From Bacteroidia bacterium (lineage in GTDB: Bacteria; Bacteroidota; Bacteroidia; Cytophagales; Cyclobacteriaceae), in the NCBI GenBank assembly GCA_030430675.1, contig JAUIKU010000022.1, positions 1 through 34,731 of the forward strand: DNA of 34,731 bases, given 5' to 3'. Made by a program: the position numbers and the translations under genes. Each line of letters starts with the position of its first letter. The stretch's first letter is position 1. Positions 15,584 through 23,160 of the stretch are shown here, one piece after another. The notes beneath the pieces were generated by a model. That model made no database searches, was not told the DNA's origin, and worked only from the letters and a program-made list of their open reading frames with translations.

Positions 15584-16038
15584 ACAGCCCCATAAAACGA
15601 CACCAGTCCCTGCAGCCGCTTAGTCGTGAGCATCATCACAGCTTGCTGCTCTGCTGGAAAATACGTGCCGGGTTTATAAAAGAAGTGGATGTAAACCGGA
15701 TCAAACGCTATGCCGACTGGTTCTTCAATACACATATTGAACCGCATTTTGAGGCTGAGGAAAAGTTTATTTTTCCCATCCTGGGCATGGATGATGATTT
15801 GGTTAAAAAGGCCACTGCTCAGCACAGACGGCTTTTCAGGTTATTTACTAACACCGACGAAATTGAAAAATCATTGAGTCTGATAGAAGAGGAACTGGAG
15901 CAACATATTCGTTTTGAAGAACGCGTGTTGTTCAATAAAATACAGCAGATAGCCAGTGCCGGGCAGCTAGAGGTATTTAATAACCATCATACCGAACATA
16001 AATTCCGGGAAAACACCGAAGATGAGTTCTGGAAATAG
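15580..16038 (+). CDS. Hemerythrin (HHE) domain protein
   Basis: A 152-residue four-helix protein of the HHE cation-binding type. Candidate iron ligands are EHHHSLL (H18-H20), HIEPHFEAEEKFIFP (histidine plus glutamates), AQHRRLF and LEQHIRFEERVLF. There is no signal peptide, so it is cytoplasmic. It starts inside the stop codon of the RIC gene (ATGA overlap), so the two are co-translated. Relatives bind O2, NO or store iron; as a partner of RIC it may supply iron or scavenge NO. It appears to be the last gene of the oxidase/NO operon, since a 312-base gap follows. Confidence 0.85.
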   Translation: MNSPIKRHQSLQPLSREHHHSLLLCWKIRAGFIKEVDVNRIKRYADWFFNTHIEPHFEAEEKFIFPILGMDDDLVKKATAQHRRLFRLFTNTDEIEKSLSLIEEELEQHIRFEERVLFNKIQQIASAGQLEVFNNHHTEHKFRENTEDEFWK

Positions 16039-16062
16039 CTTTCTCAGCTGTCCCAGTAATGG

Positions 16063-16209
16063 TCAATCACCCACTGAATATGTGCTTTGATCGACCCTGG
16101 CATGGGCTTCGTAAGGCTCATTATCCAATAACCAGTCCGGGAATTGGCCGGCTGAGCTACAAAACGATGAAAGTACCAATACGGTAGCTAAAATGTAGTT
16201 TGACTTCAT
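16063..16209 (-). pseudogene. Short lipoprotein-like ORF, probably a gene remnant
   Basis: Within the 312-base gap after the hemerythrin gene, the minus strand encodes 48 residues starting with a signal-like sequence (MKSNYILATVLVLSSFCSSA, lipobox-like SSFC). The frame stops at 16063. A second frame over the same bases reads SIKAHIQWVIDHYWDS before its stop, which looks like a natural protein C-terminus. This suggests a once larger gene shortened by deletion and a frameshift. It could also be a real tiny lipoprotein. The rest of the gap to 16350 holds the presumed promoter of the cytochrome b gene (TTTG at 16289-16292) and nothing else recognised. Confidence 0.3.
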
Positions 16210-16350
16210 CTAGTGTAATCTTTTACCAGTACTTTCACACTTCCAAATAAAAAGGAACTAGCTAGAAAACAGAATATTTCCACTAATATTTGTCCTGCCA
16301 ATTCCCTAACTTAGACCATAACTCAAACCTGTGAATTCCATTTTTATCGT

Positions 16351-17088
16351 ATGAAATTTGAAACCGGGCACCGAAGATGGGTGAAAATTTCACACTGGGT
16401 GGTAACCATTAGTTTCCTGCTATTGGCTTTTACCGGTTTTGAAATTCTAATGGTTCATCCCCGTTTGTATTGGGGTGAAGCCGGTAATGATCTGATGCCC
16501 GCTCTCCTGGAATTACCCATCAGCAGAAACCATAAGCACGAAGGCTGGGGCCAGCAAACCGCTTTTTTTGAATCTCCTGATTCACCGGTTAGCGCACCCC
16601 GCACCGTGACGATTTTCAATCAAAATGGCTGGGGTCGTAGCCTGCACTTCCTGGCTGGCTGGATACTGGTGGCTACTGGCACTATTTACCTTTTGTTCGG
16701 ATTTTTCACCGGTCATTTCCGCCATAATATCTGGCCCAAATTGAAAGAATTGTCCCCGAAAATACTCTGGCAGGAGCTCCTGCTACATTTTCGTATGAAG
16801 ATCCATCCTGCCACCAATGGCCCAATTTATAATGTCCTACAGAAGATTGCCTATATGTCTGTTATCTTCTTTTTCCTGCCACTTACCATTATTACAGGGT
16901 TTACTATGGCACCAGCAATTACTGCGGCATACCCGTTCCTGATGGATCTTTTCGGGGGGTATCAGTCTGCGCGCACCATCCATTTCTTTTCATCTGCGGT
17001 ACTGGAGGTATTTCTAATTGTACATATTATTATGATCATTAAATCGGGTTTTAAGCAACAGATTCGTTTTATGACCCTAGGCAAATAA
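16351..17088 (+). CDS. Membrane cytochrome b (cytochrome b561/Ni-hydrogenase b type)
   Basis: A 245-residue membrane protein with four helices (about 14-33, 96-119, 165-187, 209-231). Histidines on these helices, H15, H99, H211 and H225, can ligate two b haems, as in the PF01292 family that serves as quinone-linked subunit of periplasmic oxidoreductases. A polar loop of about 60 residues lies between helices 1 and 2. It is followed after 3 bases by a molybdopterin oxidoreductase gene, so the pair probably moves electrons between the periplasmic molybdenum site and the quinone pool. Direction of flow cannot be told. Confidence 0.85.
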   Translation: MKFETGHRRWVKISHWVVTISFLLLAFTGFEILMVHPRLYWGEAGNDLMPALLELPISRNHKHEGWGQQTAFFESPDSPVSAPRTVTIFNQNGWGRSLHFLAGWILVATGTIYLLFGFFTGHFRHNIWPKLKELSPKILWQELLLHFRMKIHPATNGPIYNVLQKIAYMSVIFFFLPLTIITGFTMAPAITAAYPFLMDLFGGYQSARTIHFFSSAVLEVFLIVHIIMIIKSGFKQQIRFMTLGK

Positions 17089-17091
17089 ATT

Positions 17092-17832
17092 ATGAAGGGA
17101 AAAGAGTACTTAACCAGACGACAGGCGATTACCACTGGCCTGGCTTCCATGGGCGCGTTGCTGTTCTCAAGATGTTCCACGGAGTTGCCTCCCACCTATG
17201 GCAATCTATTGCGGGCCGGTGATGTGCTGACCTATGCATCACACCGGGCGTTATTGCCCAAACAATCCTTAGCCAGGGAGTATCAGCTGGCCGATATTAC
17301 GTCCTTTCCTGCTACCGGCACCACCAACCCGGTGGATAAAAACAACAGTTATAGTGAAGAATACGACCGTCTGCAAAAAAAGGGGTTCAAGGACTGGCGG
17401 TTGTCAATTGAGGGTCAGGTAAAAAATCCGGGGATCTACTCCCTGTCAGATTTGCAACAATTTCCCTCCCGTACTCAGATCACCCGCCATACCTGTGAAG
17501 AAGGATGGACCGCCATTGGTGAGTGGACCGGCGTACCCCTGGGGACTATTCTGGAACAGTGCGGCATCATGCCAAATGCCCGGTTTGTCAATTATTACAC
17601 CTATGATGGGTTTGATGACAGCATTGACCTGATGGATGCCTTCCATCCTCAAACGTTGATTGCCTACGGGATGAACGGGAAAGATTTACCAGTGCCTCAT
17701 GGTGCACCGGTCAGGCTGCGGGTGGAAAAACAGATTGGTTACAAAAGCGCGAAATATTTGCGAAAGATAGTGGTCACAGACGAGTTTACTGAAATGCTCA
17801 GCCCCGGCTGGGCCTGGTACACCGGCATCTAG
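17092..17832 (+). CDS. Periplasmic molybdopterin-dependent oxidoreductase (sulfite oxidase fold)
   Basis: A 246-residue protein with a twin-arginine signal (LTRRQAITTGLASMGALL, R9-R10), so the folded cofactor-loaded enzyme is exported. The oxidoreductase molybdopterin domain (PF00174) spans about 95-240. RHTCEEGWTAIGEWTGVPL supplies the cysteine ligand to molybdenum (C135), and later motifs such as YYTYDGFDDSIDLMDA and GAPVRLRVEKQIGYKSAKYL are typical for the fold. The family includes sulfite dehydrogenases and MsrP-type methionine sulfoxide reductases. Its partner here is a PF01292-type cytochrome b, not an MsrQ-type subunit, so the MsrPQ assignment is not supported. Substrate is undetermined. 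Confidence 0.87.
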   Translation: MKGKEYLTRRQAITTGLASMGALLFSRCSTELPPTYGNLLRAGDVLTYASHRALLPKQSLAREYQLADITSFPATGTTNPVDKNNSYSEEYDRLQKKGFKDWRLSIEGQVKNPGIYSLSDLQQFPSRTQITRHTCEEGWTAIGEWTGVPLGTILEQCGIMPNARFVNYYTYDGFDDSIDLMDAFHPQTLIAYGMNGKDLPVPHGAPVRLRVEKQIGYKSAKYLRKIVVTDEFTEMLSPGWAWYTGI

Positions 17833-17913
17833 CTGCTGTTAGTTGATTTTTTTTCCTGTTTGGTTGAAAGATATCGCCTAATCTCAATCAAAAACACTTG
17901 CTTTGTACCTGTT

Positions 17914-17944
17914 GGCGTCCCGGTGACGCCGGAAGAATCACCGG
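17914..17944 (+). other. Overlapping, mutually exclusive hairpins in the gap after the Mo oxidoreductase
   Basis: GGCGTC (17914-17919) can pair with GACGCC (17925-17930), while CCGGTGA (17920-17926) can pair with TCACCGG (17938-17944). The two stems compete for the same bases. They lie about 80 bases after the stop codon at 17832, following an 8-T run at 17847-17854. No known riboswitch was recognised. Confidence 0.35.
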
Positions 17945-17983
17945 CCATTCGCCACATTAATTTTACGACTTAGTGCATGTAAT

Positions 17984-18036
17984 GAGAAAAGCTGACCTGG
18001 ACAGGTAGTTACCTGGAGTTGGTCGGCTTTCTCTTT
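17984..18036 (+). terminator. Rho-independent terminator-like double hairpin
   Basis: An outer stem of 13 pairs with one bulged A (17984-17997 with 18021-18033) encloses a perfect inner stem CAGGTA/TACCTG (18002-18007 with 18010-18015), and the outer stem is followed by TTTTCTTCT. It lies between the Mo oxidoreductase gene and the next rightward operon, about 150 bases after the former, and most likely ends that transcript. Confidence 0.6.
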
Positions 18037-18086
18037 TCTTCTATGCTGTCATATCTCTAAGCTGCAAATAGTTTATGTCTATCACG

Positions 18087-18117
18087 TTCGTTGAATTTCC
18101 CGACACCTTGGTTGAAT
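18087..18117 (+). promoter_or_regulatory. Direct repeats at 21-bp period, candidate LytTR binding site
   Basis: TTCGTTGAAT (18087-18096) and TTGGTTGAAT (18108-18117) are identical in 9 of 10 bases with start-to-start distance of 21, two helical turns. A further partial copy TTGGTTGAAA is at 17860-17869. LytTR-family regulators typically bind direct repeats of about this spacing upstream of the promoter, and the operon that begins at 18196 encodes one. No LytTR consensus was verified. Confidence 0.35.
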
Positions 18118-18146
18118 ATTTTTTTCCATTTCAATACCACCAATCA

Positions 18147-18174
18147 GTTTTGTCTAACCAAGTTGAGACAAAAC
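18147..18174 (+). promoter_or_regulatory. Perfect 9-bp inverted repeat upstream of the 18196 operon
   Basis: GTTTTGTCT (18147-18155) and AGACAAAAC (18166-18174) are perfect inverted repeats with a 10-base spacer, ending 21 bases before the ATG at 18196. The left arm contains TTTG, a possible -33 element, so a protein bound here would affect transcription start. It is either a dimeric repressor/activator operator or an mRNA leader hairpin if transcription starts earlier. Confidence 0.5.
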
Positions 18175-18195
18175 TTAAATTAAAACACACATAAC

Positions 18196-18966
18196 ATGAA
18201 ATGGATAAAATCAATCGCTGTGGTCATGATGCTTATATCAAGCCTGGCGGTATTCGCACAACCTCAGAAGTCCGATCCTGAGTCAAGGGCCAGGAATTAC
18301 CAAAACGAAGAAGTGAGAACCTATGTCCGGGAAAATGTGATTCCAGTGTTACTGGTACAACGTCAAAAACTGGAGCTGCTTATTTCTGACCAGGATCAGG
18401 AAAAGATCGCGGAACTGAGGGCTTGGCATCACAAGCATGCCGGAAATACCAGACCCTCTCCAAAATCACGTACCAACATACGGGAAGAAGTGAGACCCTT
18501 AATGGAAACCTATGGTGAAACCATAAAACAGTTACTGGAGGAAATCAATGACCAAAGGGAAACCTGGCGGGCTGATTTAAGAGAACTACATCAGAATCGA
18601 CCGGATACTGCATTGAGCAGAAGAGGCCATGATAAGGCCAGCCGGAGATCTCCAGAGAAAGAAATGGTACGGTTCTTACTAATGGACCCGGAGGGCAAAG
18701 CTGCCAAAGATTCCAGCAGTGGCGCTGTTTTCCCCAATCCGGCACAAAGCCGGGTTAATATCAAATTCGATCAGGCGCAACGTGGTATAGTTACGGTAGC
18801 TCTACTCGATCGAACCGGTTCAGTACAGGATTTGATCGCTCATGAAGTTATGGACCGGGGTAATCACAAAATTGAATACGATGTGACGCCTCTTTCACCC
18901 GGGCTCTATTTTATTCAAATAATGTCAGATCAAGGTTCGGAAGAATTCAAACTGGTTAGAAAATAA
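18196..18966 (+). CDS. Exported helical (Spy-like) protein with T9SS C-terminal sorting domain
   Basis: A 256-residue protein with signal peptide (MKWIKSIAVVMMLISSLAVFA). Residues 30-160 are charged and helical, rich in Arg, Glu and Gln (VLLVQRQKLELLISDQDQEKIAELRAW cut here to its idea: a long amphipathic helix), a composition like CpxP/Spy periplasmic proteins, though the LTxxQ motif is not evident. From about 178 the sequence FPNPAQSRVNI through GLYFIQI and the terminal FKLVRK is a type A T9SS sorting domain, which directs transport across the outer membrane. It is the first gene of an operon and overlaps the DUF4270 gene by one base (TAATG). Function is unknown; envelope stress or surface role is inferred. 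Confidence 0.7.
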   Translation: MKWIKSIAVVMMLISSLAVFAQPQKSDPESRARNYQNEEVRTYVRENVIPVLLVQRQKLELLISDQDQEKIAELRAWHHKHAGNTRPSPKSRTNIREEVRPLMETYGETIKQLLEEINDQRETWRADLRELHQNRPDTALSRRGHDKASRRSPEKEMVRFLLMDPEGKAAKDSSSGAVFPNPAQSRVNIKFDQAQRGIVTVALLDRTGSVQDLIAHEVMDRGNHKIEYDVTPLSPGLYFIQIMSDQGSEEFKLVRK

Positions 18967-20273
18967 TGGGTAGCCATTTTTTAAAAACTAAATTTTTGCA
19001 AAGTATTAGCAAGGGGTGGTGTGTAGCTCTTCTGGCATTGACTTGCTGTAGCGAGGGAGACGAGCTCAGCCTCGGTATAGGCACCCCGGATGGGGTTCAT
19101 GCCATAGATACTGTTTCCATAAAGAGTTCTACCATTAAGCTGGATTCCATGGTCACCTCCGGGCAGGGTCTGCAGCTGGTAGGTGCCTATTCTGACCAGT
19201 ATCTGGGCAACCTGGAGTCGCAATCTTACTTTCAGGTGGGAATAAGCAATGTTTTCCCCTCAGACCAACAAAATGTATATGACTCCATGGCGCTGGTATT
19301 GCATTACCAGGGCTACTGGTATGGAGATACCAGTAAGACTTTCAAATTAAACCTGTCCCGGGTAACACAAGACTTTGAACCCTATGAGGGTACTCAGTTC
19401 TATAATAGCAGTGAGCTAAGGACAGGACCGGAGATATGGGCAGAACTCAGTTTCAAACCGCGCCCTGTTACTCAGGACTCTATAGTGATACCGGTAAGCG
19501 ATGTACTGGGAGCGTTGTTTTTCGATCGGTTAATGCAAGACAATAGTCAAACCGATTTCCTGACATCGTTTCCGGGATTTAAACTGTCGGTGTCAGAAGC
19601 AGCATCGGTTCTGGGCTTTCAGGTATCTGCTGAGACATGTTATTTTGAGCTTTACTACCACCAACAGTCTGAGCTAGTAGAAACCGGCAGCTATCGCTTT
19701 GGGCTGGTAAACGACAGTAACCAATTTAACGGAATAAGCAACGATTTCCAGGTTACGTCATTGGAGAACCTGGATATATCTCAATTACCCTCCACCGCAG
19801 ATGACAACAATGCCACTTATGTTCAGGCCGGTACCGGTATCATTACTAAACTGGAGTTTCCCTACTTACCGGAATTGATAAAAAATAATGATGTGTTTCT
19901 GTTGGAGGCCTCACTATTGATCAGACCGCAGGCTGATCATTCCGATCCTGCCACTCCTTATCCTGACCAGCTCATCCTCTCCGAAACCAACCAGTTCAAC
20001 GATTTCGGACCACAACTTACCACTGACTTTGGGTTGGATCCACAGGTAGCCAATTTGCAGTCAGACCCTGAATTCGGTGAGCATACTTTTTATCGGTTTG
20101 CTATGACAGAATACCTGGAAAATCAACTTTATGAGGACGGCGGCAGCTACGGCCTACTGGTCACGCTCCCACTGACAGTGTATTCACAATCAGTGCATAA
20201 GCTCAGTATTGGAAGCAATGACAACCGGGAATATACTACGGAATTAATAATCAACTATCTATATACACCATGA
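18966..20273 (+). CDS. DUF4270 family lipoprotein
   Basis: A 435-residue lipoprotein (LALTCCSEGD, lipidated cysteine near 27) of the Bacteroidota-specific DUF4270 type. Recognisable are the early segment GIGTPDGVHAIDTVSIKSST, the repeated short phrases such as LVGAYSDQYLGNLESQSYFQ, and YDSMALVLHYQGYWYGDTS, all typical for this family. The protein is beta-rich and presumably faces the periplasm or cell surface. DUF4270 proteins are often next to Kelch-repeat lipoproteins, as here, which supports the call. It shares one base with the preceding gene and 4 bases (ATGA) with the next. No biochemical role is established. Confidence 0.8.
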   Translation: MGSHFLKTKFLQSISKGWCVALLALTCCSEGDELSLGIGTPDGVHAIDTVSIKSSTIKLDSMVTSGQGLQLVGAYSDQYLGNLESQSYFQVGISNVFPSDQQNVYDSMALVLHYQGYWYGDTSKTFKLNLSRVTQDFEPYEGTQFYNSSELRTGPEIWAELSFKPRPVTQDSIVIPVSDVLGALFFDRLMQDNSQTDFLTSFPGFKLSVSEAASVLGFQVSAETCYFELYYHQQSELVETGSYRFGLVNDSNQFNGISNDFQVTSLENLDISQLPSTADDNNATYVQAGTGIITKLEFPYLPELIKNNDVFLLEASLLIRPQADHSDPATPYPDQLILSETNQFNDFGPQLTTDFGLDPQVANLQSDPEFGEHTFYRFAMTEYLENQLYEDGGSYGLLVTLPLTVYSQSVHKLSIGSNDNREYTTELIINYLYTP

Positions 20274-21271
20274 ATATCAATTTTTACACAACTCTTTACA
20301 TCGCTTATTTGACCATCCTGATATCAGCTTGCGACAGCGGTGATATTTCGGAAGACACCTCCGAGGATGGAAATTGGATAGAGCTTTCAGATTTCGAAGG
20401 TGTGATTCGCAGCGGCGCAGTGGGTTTTTCCATAAACGGTAAAGGCTATGTTACTACCGGGTTTGACGGAGATGAAAGACTGAAAGACTTGTGGGAATAC
20501 GACCCTGAGAAGAATTTTTGGGTGCGCAAAGCTGACTTTCCCGGAGTTGCGCGAAATGCTGCGGTGGCCTTTGTGGCTGATGGGAAAGGATATGTCGGTA
20601 CCGGATTTGATGGTATAGAGGAATTGGCAGACTTTTGGTCCTATGACCCTGAAAAGGACGAGTGGGAACAAATTGCAGATTTTGCAGGAACTGCCAGGTA
20701 TGGAGCGGTGGCATTCTCAATTAACAACAAGGGTTATCTGGGCACCGGTTTTGACGGTAACGATCTCAAGGATTTTTGGGAGTACGACCCTTCAACCGAT
20801 ACCTGGACCCAGAAGGTCAGTGTGGGAGGATCAAAGAGAAACAATGCTTTTGGATTTGTCGTAGGCAACCTGGCCTATATAGGAGGAGGCATACACAATG
20901 GACTTTATGAGGGTGACTTATGGGAGTATGATCCGGTGGCTGATATCTGGATAGAACGAAACGACATTGATGATGAAGACACCGGTGGCGATGCGCTGAT
21001 TCCCAGGCAACATGGAATAGGTTTTGGTATTGGTTCAAAAGGGTACTTAACCACCGGTTCCCGGGGCTCTCTACTATCCGATACCTGGGAGTACGATCCT
21101 GAAACAGATAGCTGGCACCAGGTCACCAGTTTTGAAGGAATAGCCCGAGAAGAGGCTGTGTCATTCACAATCAATGACCTGGCTTACGTAGTAACCGGAA
21201 GGAATGGAAGCCTGAGATTGGATGACATATGGGCCTTTCACTATGATGAAACTTATGACGAAGAGGATTAA
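20270..21271 (+). CDS. Kelch-repeat lipoprotein
   Basis: A 333-residue lipoprotein (ILISACDSGD) consisting almost entirely of six Kelch-type blades. Each repeat has a GKGYVTTGFDG-like strand pair and a DLWEYDPEKNFW-like closing strand, at about 50-residue intervals from residue 36 to 333, giving a complete six-bladed propeller. No catalytic residues of galactose oxidase were seen, so a binding or scaffold role at the outer membrane is more likely than enzyme activity. It overlaps the DUF4270 gene (ATGA) and is followed 39 bases later by the LytS-type kinase, so all are probably one operon. Confidence 0.87.
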   Translation: MNINFYTTLYIAYLTILISACDSGDISEDTSEDGNWIELSDFEGVIRSGAVGFSINGKGYVTTGFDGDERLKDLWEYDPEKNFWVRKADFPGVARNAAVAFVADGKGYVGTGFDGIEELADFWSYDPEKDEWEQIADFAGTARYGAVAFSINNKGYLGTGFDGNDLKDFWEYDPSTDTWTQKVSVGGSKRNNAFGFVVGNLAYIGGGIHNGLYEGDLWEYDPVADIWIERNDIDDEDTGGDALIPRQHGIGFGIGSKGYLTTGSRGSLLSDTWEYDPETDSWHQVTSFEGIAREEAVSFTINDLAYVVTGRNGSLRLDDIWAFHYDETYDEED

Positions 21272-21310
21272 CTTTGAGATATCAATCAACGAGGTTGTTT
21301 TCCGGATTCC

Positions 21311-22429
21311 ATGAGTACTGGCTACAAATTTGTTAATACTTCCCTGGCTACCGTCCTGGTTCATATTTTGTTCTGGGTTTGTTATGGAATATTCCTTTAT
21401 TTCATACTGGATAACCGACTACCACCGGGTAGGATCCACGCACACCTACCTCAACACATAATACTGTTTCTATTACCCCAGGTGGCCCTGGTTTATACCA
21501 ATATGGAAGTACTGGTACCCAGGTTTTTTGTCAATAAAAAATACTGGCAATATTTTATAATCACCATACTGCTTCTGGTAGCTGTGTATTTTTTAATGGA
21601 TCAAATTGCAGCGCTTTTCTGGGAAGAATTCCATCCGGTCGGAGACCGATTCCATCCCGATGCTCAGCGGTTCCACAGGCCAAACTTTATGGGCAGAGCA
21701 CCTGGGTTTAAGGACCGTTTCAATCCCTCCCGAGGTATTGCCAGCTTATATTTTATTCTGACCCTGGCCATATTTTTCCTGTCAACCGCCATTAAAACTT
21801 CCCAGATCGTACTGATAAGGGAGAAAGAATCTGCACAATTGAAAAGTGAAAACCTGGATACCGAGCTGAAATTATTGCGCTCACAGATTAACCCGCATTT
21901 TCTATTTAACACCCTGAATAATATTTACAATCTATCGCTGCAACGTTCCCCAAAGACCTCCGACTTCATAGTTAAACTCTCGGAAATCCTCAGGTATATC
22001 ATCTATGATTGCAATACCAGGAAGGTTTCATTGGGAAAGGAAGTGGACTATATAAGAAACTACATCGAGCTGCAAAAGTTGAAAGATGATTCTATAACCA
22101 ATATTGATTTCCAGGTTGAAGGCGATGTTGAACCTTTAATGATCGAACCGATGCTGCTTATTCCTTTTGTAGAAAACAGTTTTAAACACAGCAAAATTGA
22201 GGATAACTCAGAGGGTTGGATCACCATTTCCATCAAGCTGCAGGACCGGGAACTAGAATTCAGGATTGAAAACAGTATCCCGGCCAGCGCTTTTTCCAAG
22301 GACAAAACCGCCGGGGTAGGTCTGGAAAACGTGAAAAGGAGACTGAATCTATTGTATCCCGACCTGCATCAGCTGAAAATCAATCAAACCCCGGATTCCT
22401 TCAAGGTCCATCTGAATATATTGTTATGA
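21311..22429 (+). CDS. LytS/YehU-type sensor histidine kinase
   Basis: A 372-residue membrane kinase. Four helices (about 13-33, 47-66, 80-98, 144-162) form the input region, with an unusual His/Phe/Arg-rich loop at 107-124 (FHPVGDRFHPDAQRFHRP) that could bind metal or face the periplasm. The His_kinase domain (PF06580) has LLRSQINPHFLFNTLNNIYN with phosphoacceptor H196, and the ATPase part includes PMLLIPFVENSFKHS and AGVGLENVKRRLNLLYP. It lacks a PAS or GAF domain. It is translationally coupled to the response regulator gene by a 4-base overlap. The signal is unknown; the neighbouring envelope lipoproteins suggest surface conditions. Confidence 0.92.
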   Translation: MSTGYKFVNTSLATVLVHILFWVCYGIFLYFILDNRLPPGRIHAHLPQHIILFLLPQVALVYTNMEVLVPRFFVNKKYWQYFIITILLLVAVYFLMDQIAALFWEEFHPVGDRFHPDAQRFHRPNFMGRAPGFKDRFNPSRGIASLYFILTLAIFFLSTAIKTSQIVLIREKESAQLKSENLDTELKLLRSQINPHFLFNTLNNIYNLSLQRSPKTSDFIVKLSEILRYIIYDCNTRKVSLGKEVDYIRNYIELQKLKDDSITNIDFQVEGDVEPLMIEPMLLIPFVENSFKHSKIEDNSEGWITISIKLQDRELEFRIENSIPASAFSKDKTAGVGLENVKRRLNLLYPDLHQLKINQTPDSFKVHLNILL

Positions 22430-23133
22430 AGATCAATTGCATCATAATTGACGATGAACAACCGGCCCGTGAGATCATTGAAGCCTTTGTTGACAAGGTA
22501 CCGTACCTCGACCGCATCGCTTCTTTCAAAAACCCACTGGAAGCGGCAGGTTACCTGAGCGACAACAAAGTCGACCTGGTATTCCTGGATATACAAATGC
22601 CCGAGATCACCGGCATTGAAATGATCCAGTCTATCAGCCAAAAGCCTCAGGTAGTATTAACCACCGCATACAGTGAATATGCGCTGGAGGGATTTGAGCT
22701 CAATGCTACCGACTACCTGCTAAAACCGTTTTCCTTCGAACGTTTCCTGAAAGCAGTTCACAAAGTTAGAGAACGGCTGCCTTCCGCTTCTGCCCATGCC
22801 AGCAATGAACCTGCGAATACCTATATTACGGTAAACGCTGATCACAAAATATACAAGATCAAACTCGAGGACATTCACTACATCGAAGGTCTTAAAGAGT
22901 ATGTATCCTATTATACTACTGATAAACAGCGAATTATCGCTCTCAAATCCCTTAAATCACTCGAAGAATCACTGCCTGCCGATCAGTTTATCAGGGTCCA
23001 CCGGTCCTATATTGTACCCCTAAAAAAAATCGAAAGCCTGGAAGGCAATCAGTTACGTGTAGACGGAAAATTAATTCCGGTAGGCAGGAGTTACCGTGAA
23101 CAGGTGTTACAGATGGTGTTTGATTCTCATTGA
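22426..23133 (+). CDS. LytTR-family response regulator
   Basis: A 235-residue two-domain regulator. The receiver domain (1-120) has the acidic pocket IIIDDEQPA (D9, D10), phosphoacceptor D55 in LVFLDIQMPE, TTAYSEYALEGF and the conserved lysine in DYLLKPFSF. The C-terminal LytTR DNA-binding domain (about 135-230) contains DIHYIEGLKEYVSYYTTD, LPADQFIRVHRSYIVP and the terminal VGRSYREQVLQ. It pairs with the kinase at 21311. Since it is in the same operon as the DUF4270/Kelch genes and direct repeats with 21-base period precede that operon, autoregulation is plausible. Confidence 0.93.
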   Translation: MKINCIIIDDEQPAREIIEAFVDKVPYLDRIASFKNPLEAAGYLSDNKVDLVFLDIQMPEITGIEMIQSISQKPQVVLTTAYSEYALEGFELNATDYLLKPFSFERFLKAVHKVRERLPSASAHASNEPANTYITVNADHKIYKIKLEDIHYIEGLKEYVSYYTTDKQRIIALKSLKSLEESLPADQFIRVHRSYIVPLKKIESLEGNQLRVDGKLIPVGRSYREQVLQMVFDSH

Positions 23134-23160
23134 TAATTGAATCCAGATGGCGTCACTCAC

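Noticed and set aside
17092-17832. MsrP methionine sulfoxide reductase assignment
   Set aside because: The partner is a PF01292-type cytochrome b, not an MsrQ-like ferric reductase-type membrane subunit, so only the fold-level name is kept.
20270-21271. Galactose oxidase for the Kelch lipoprotein
   Set aside because: Kelch repeats are present but no copper ligands or Cys-Tyr cofactor residues could be identified.
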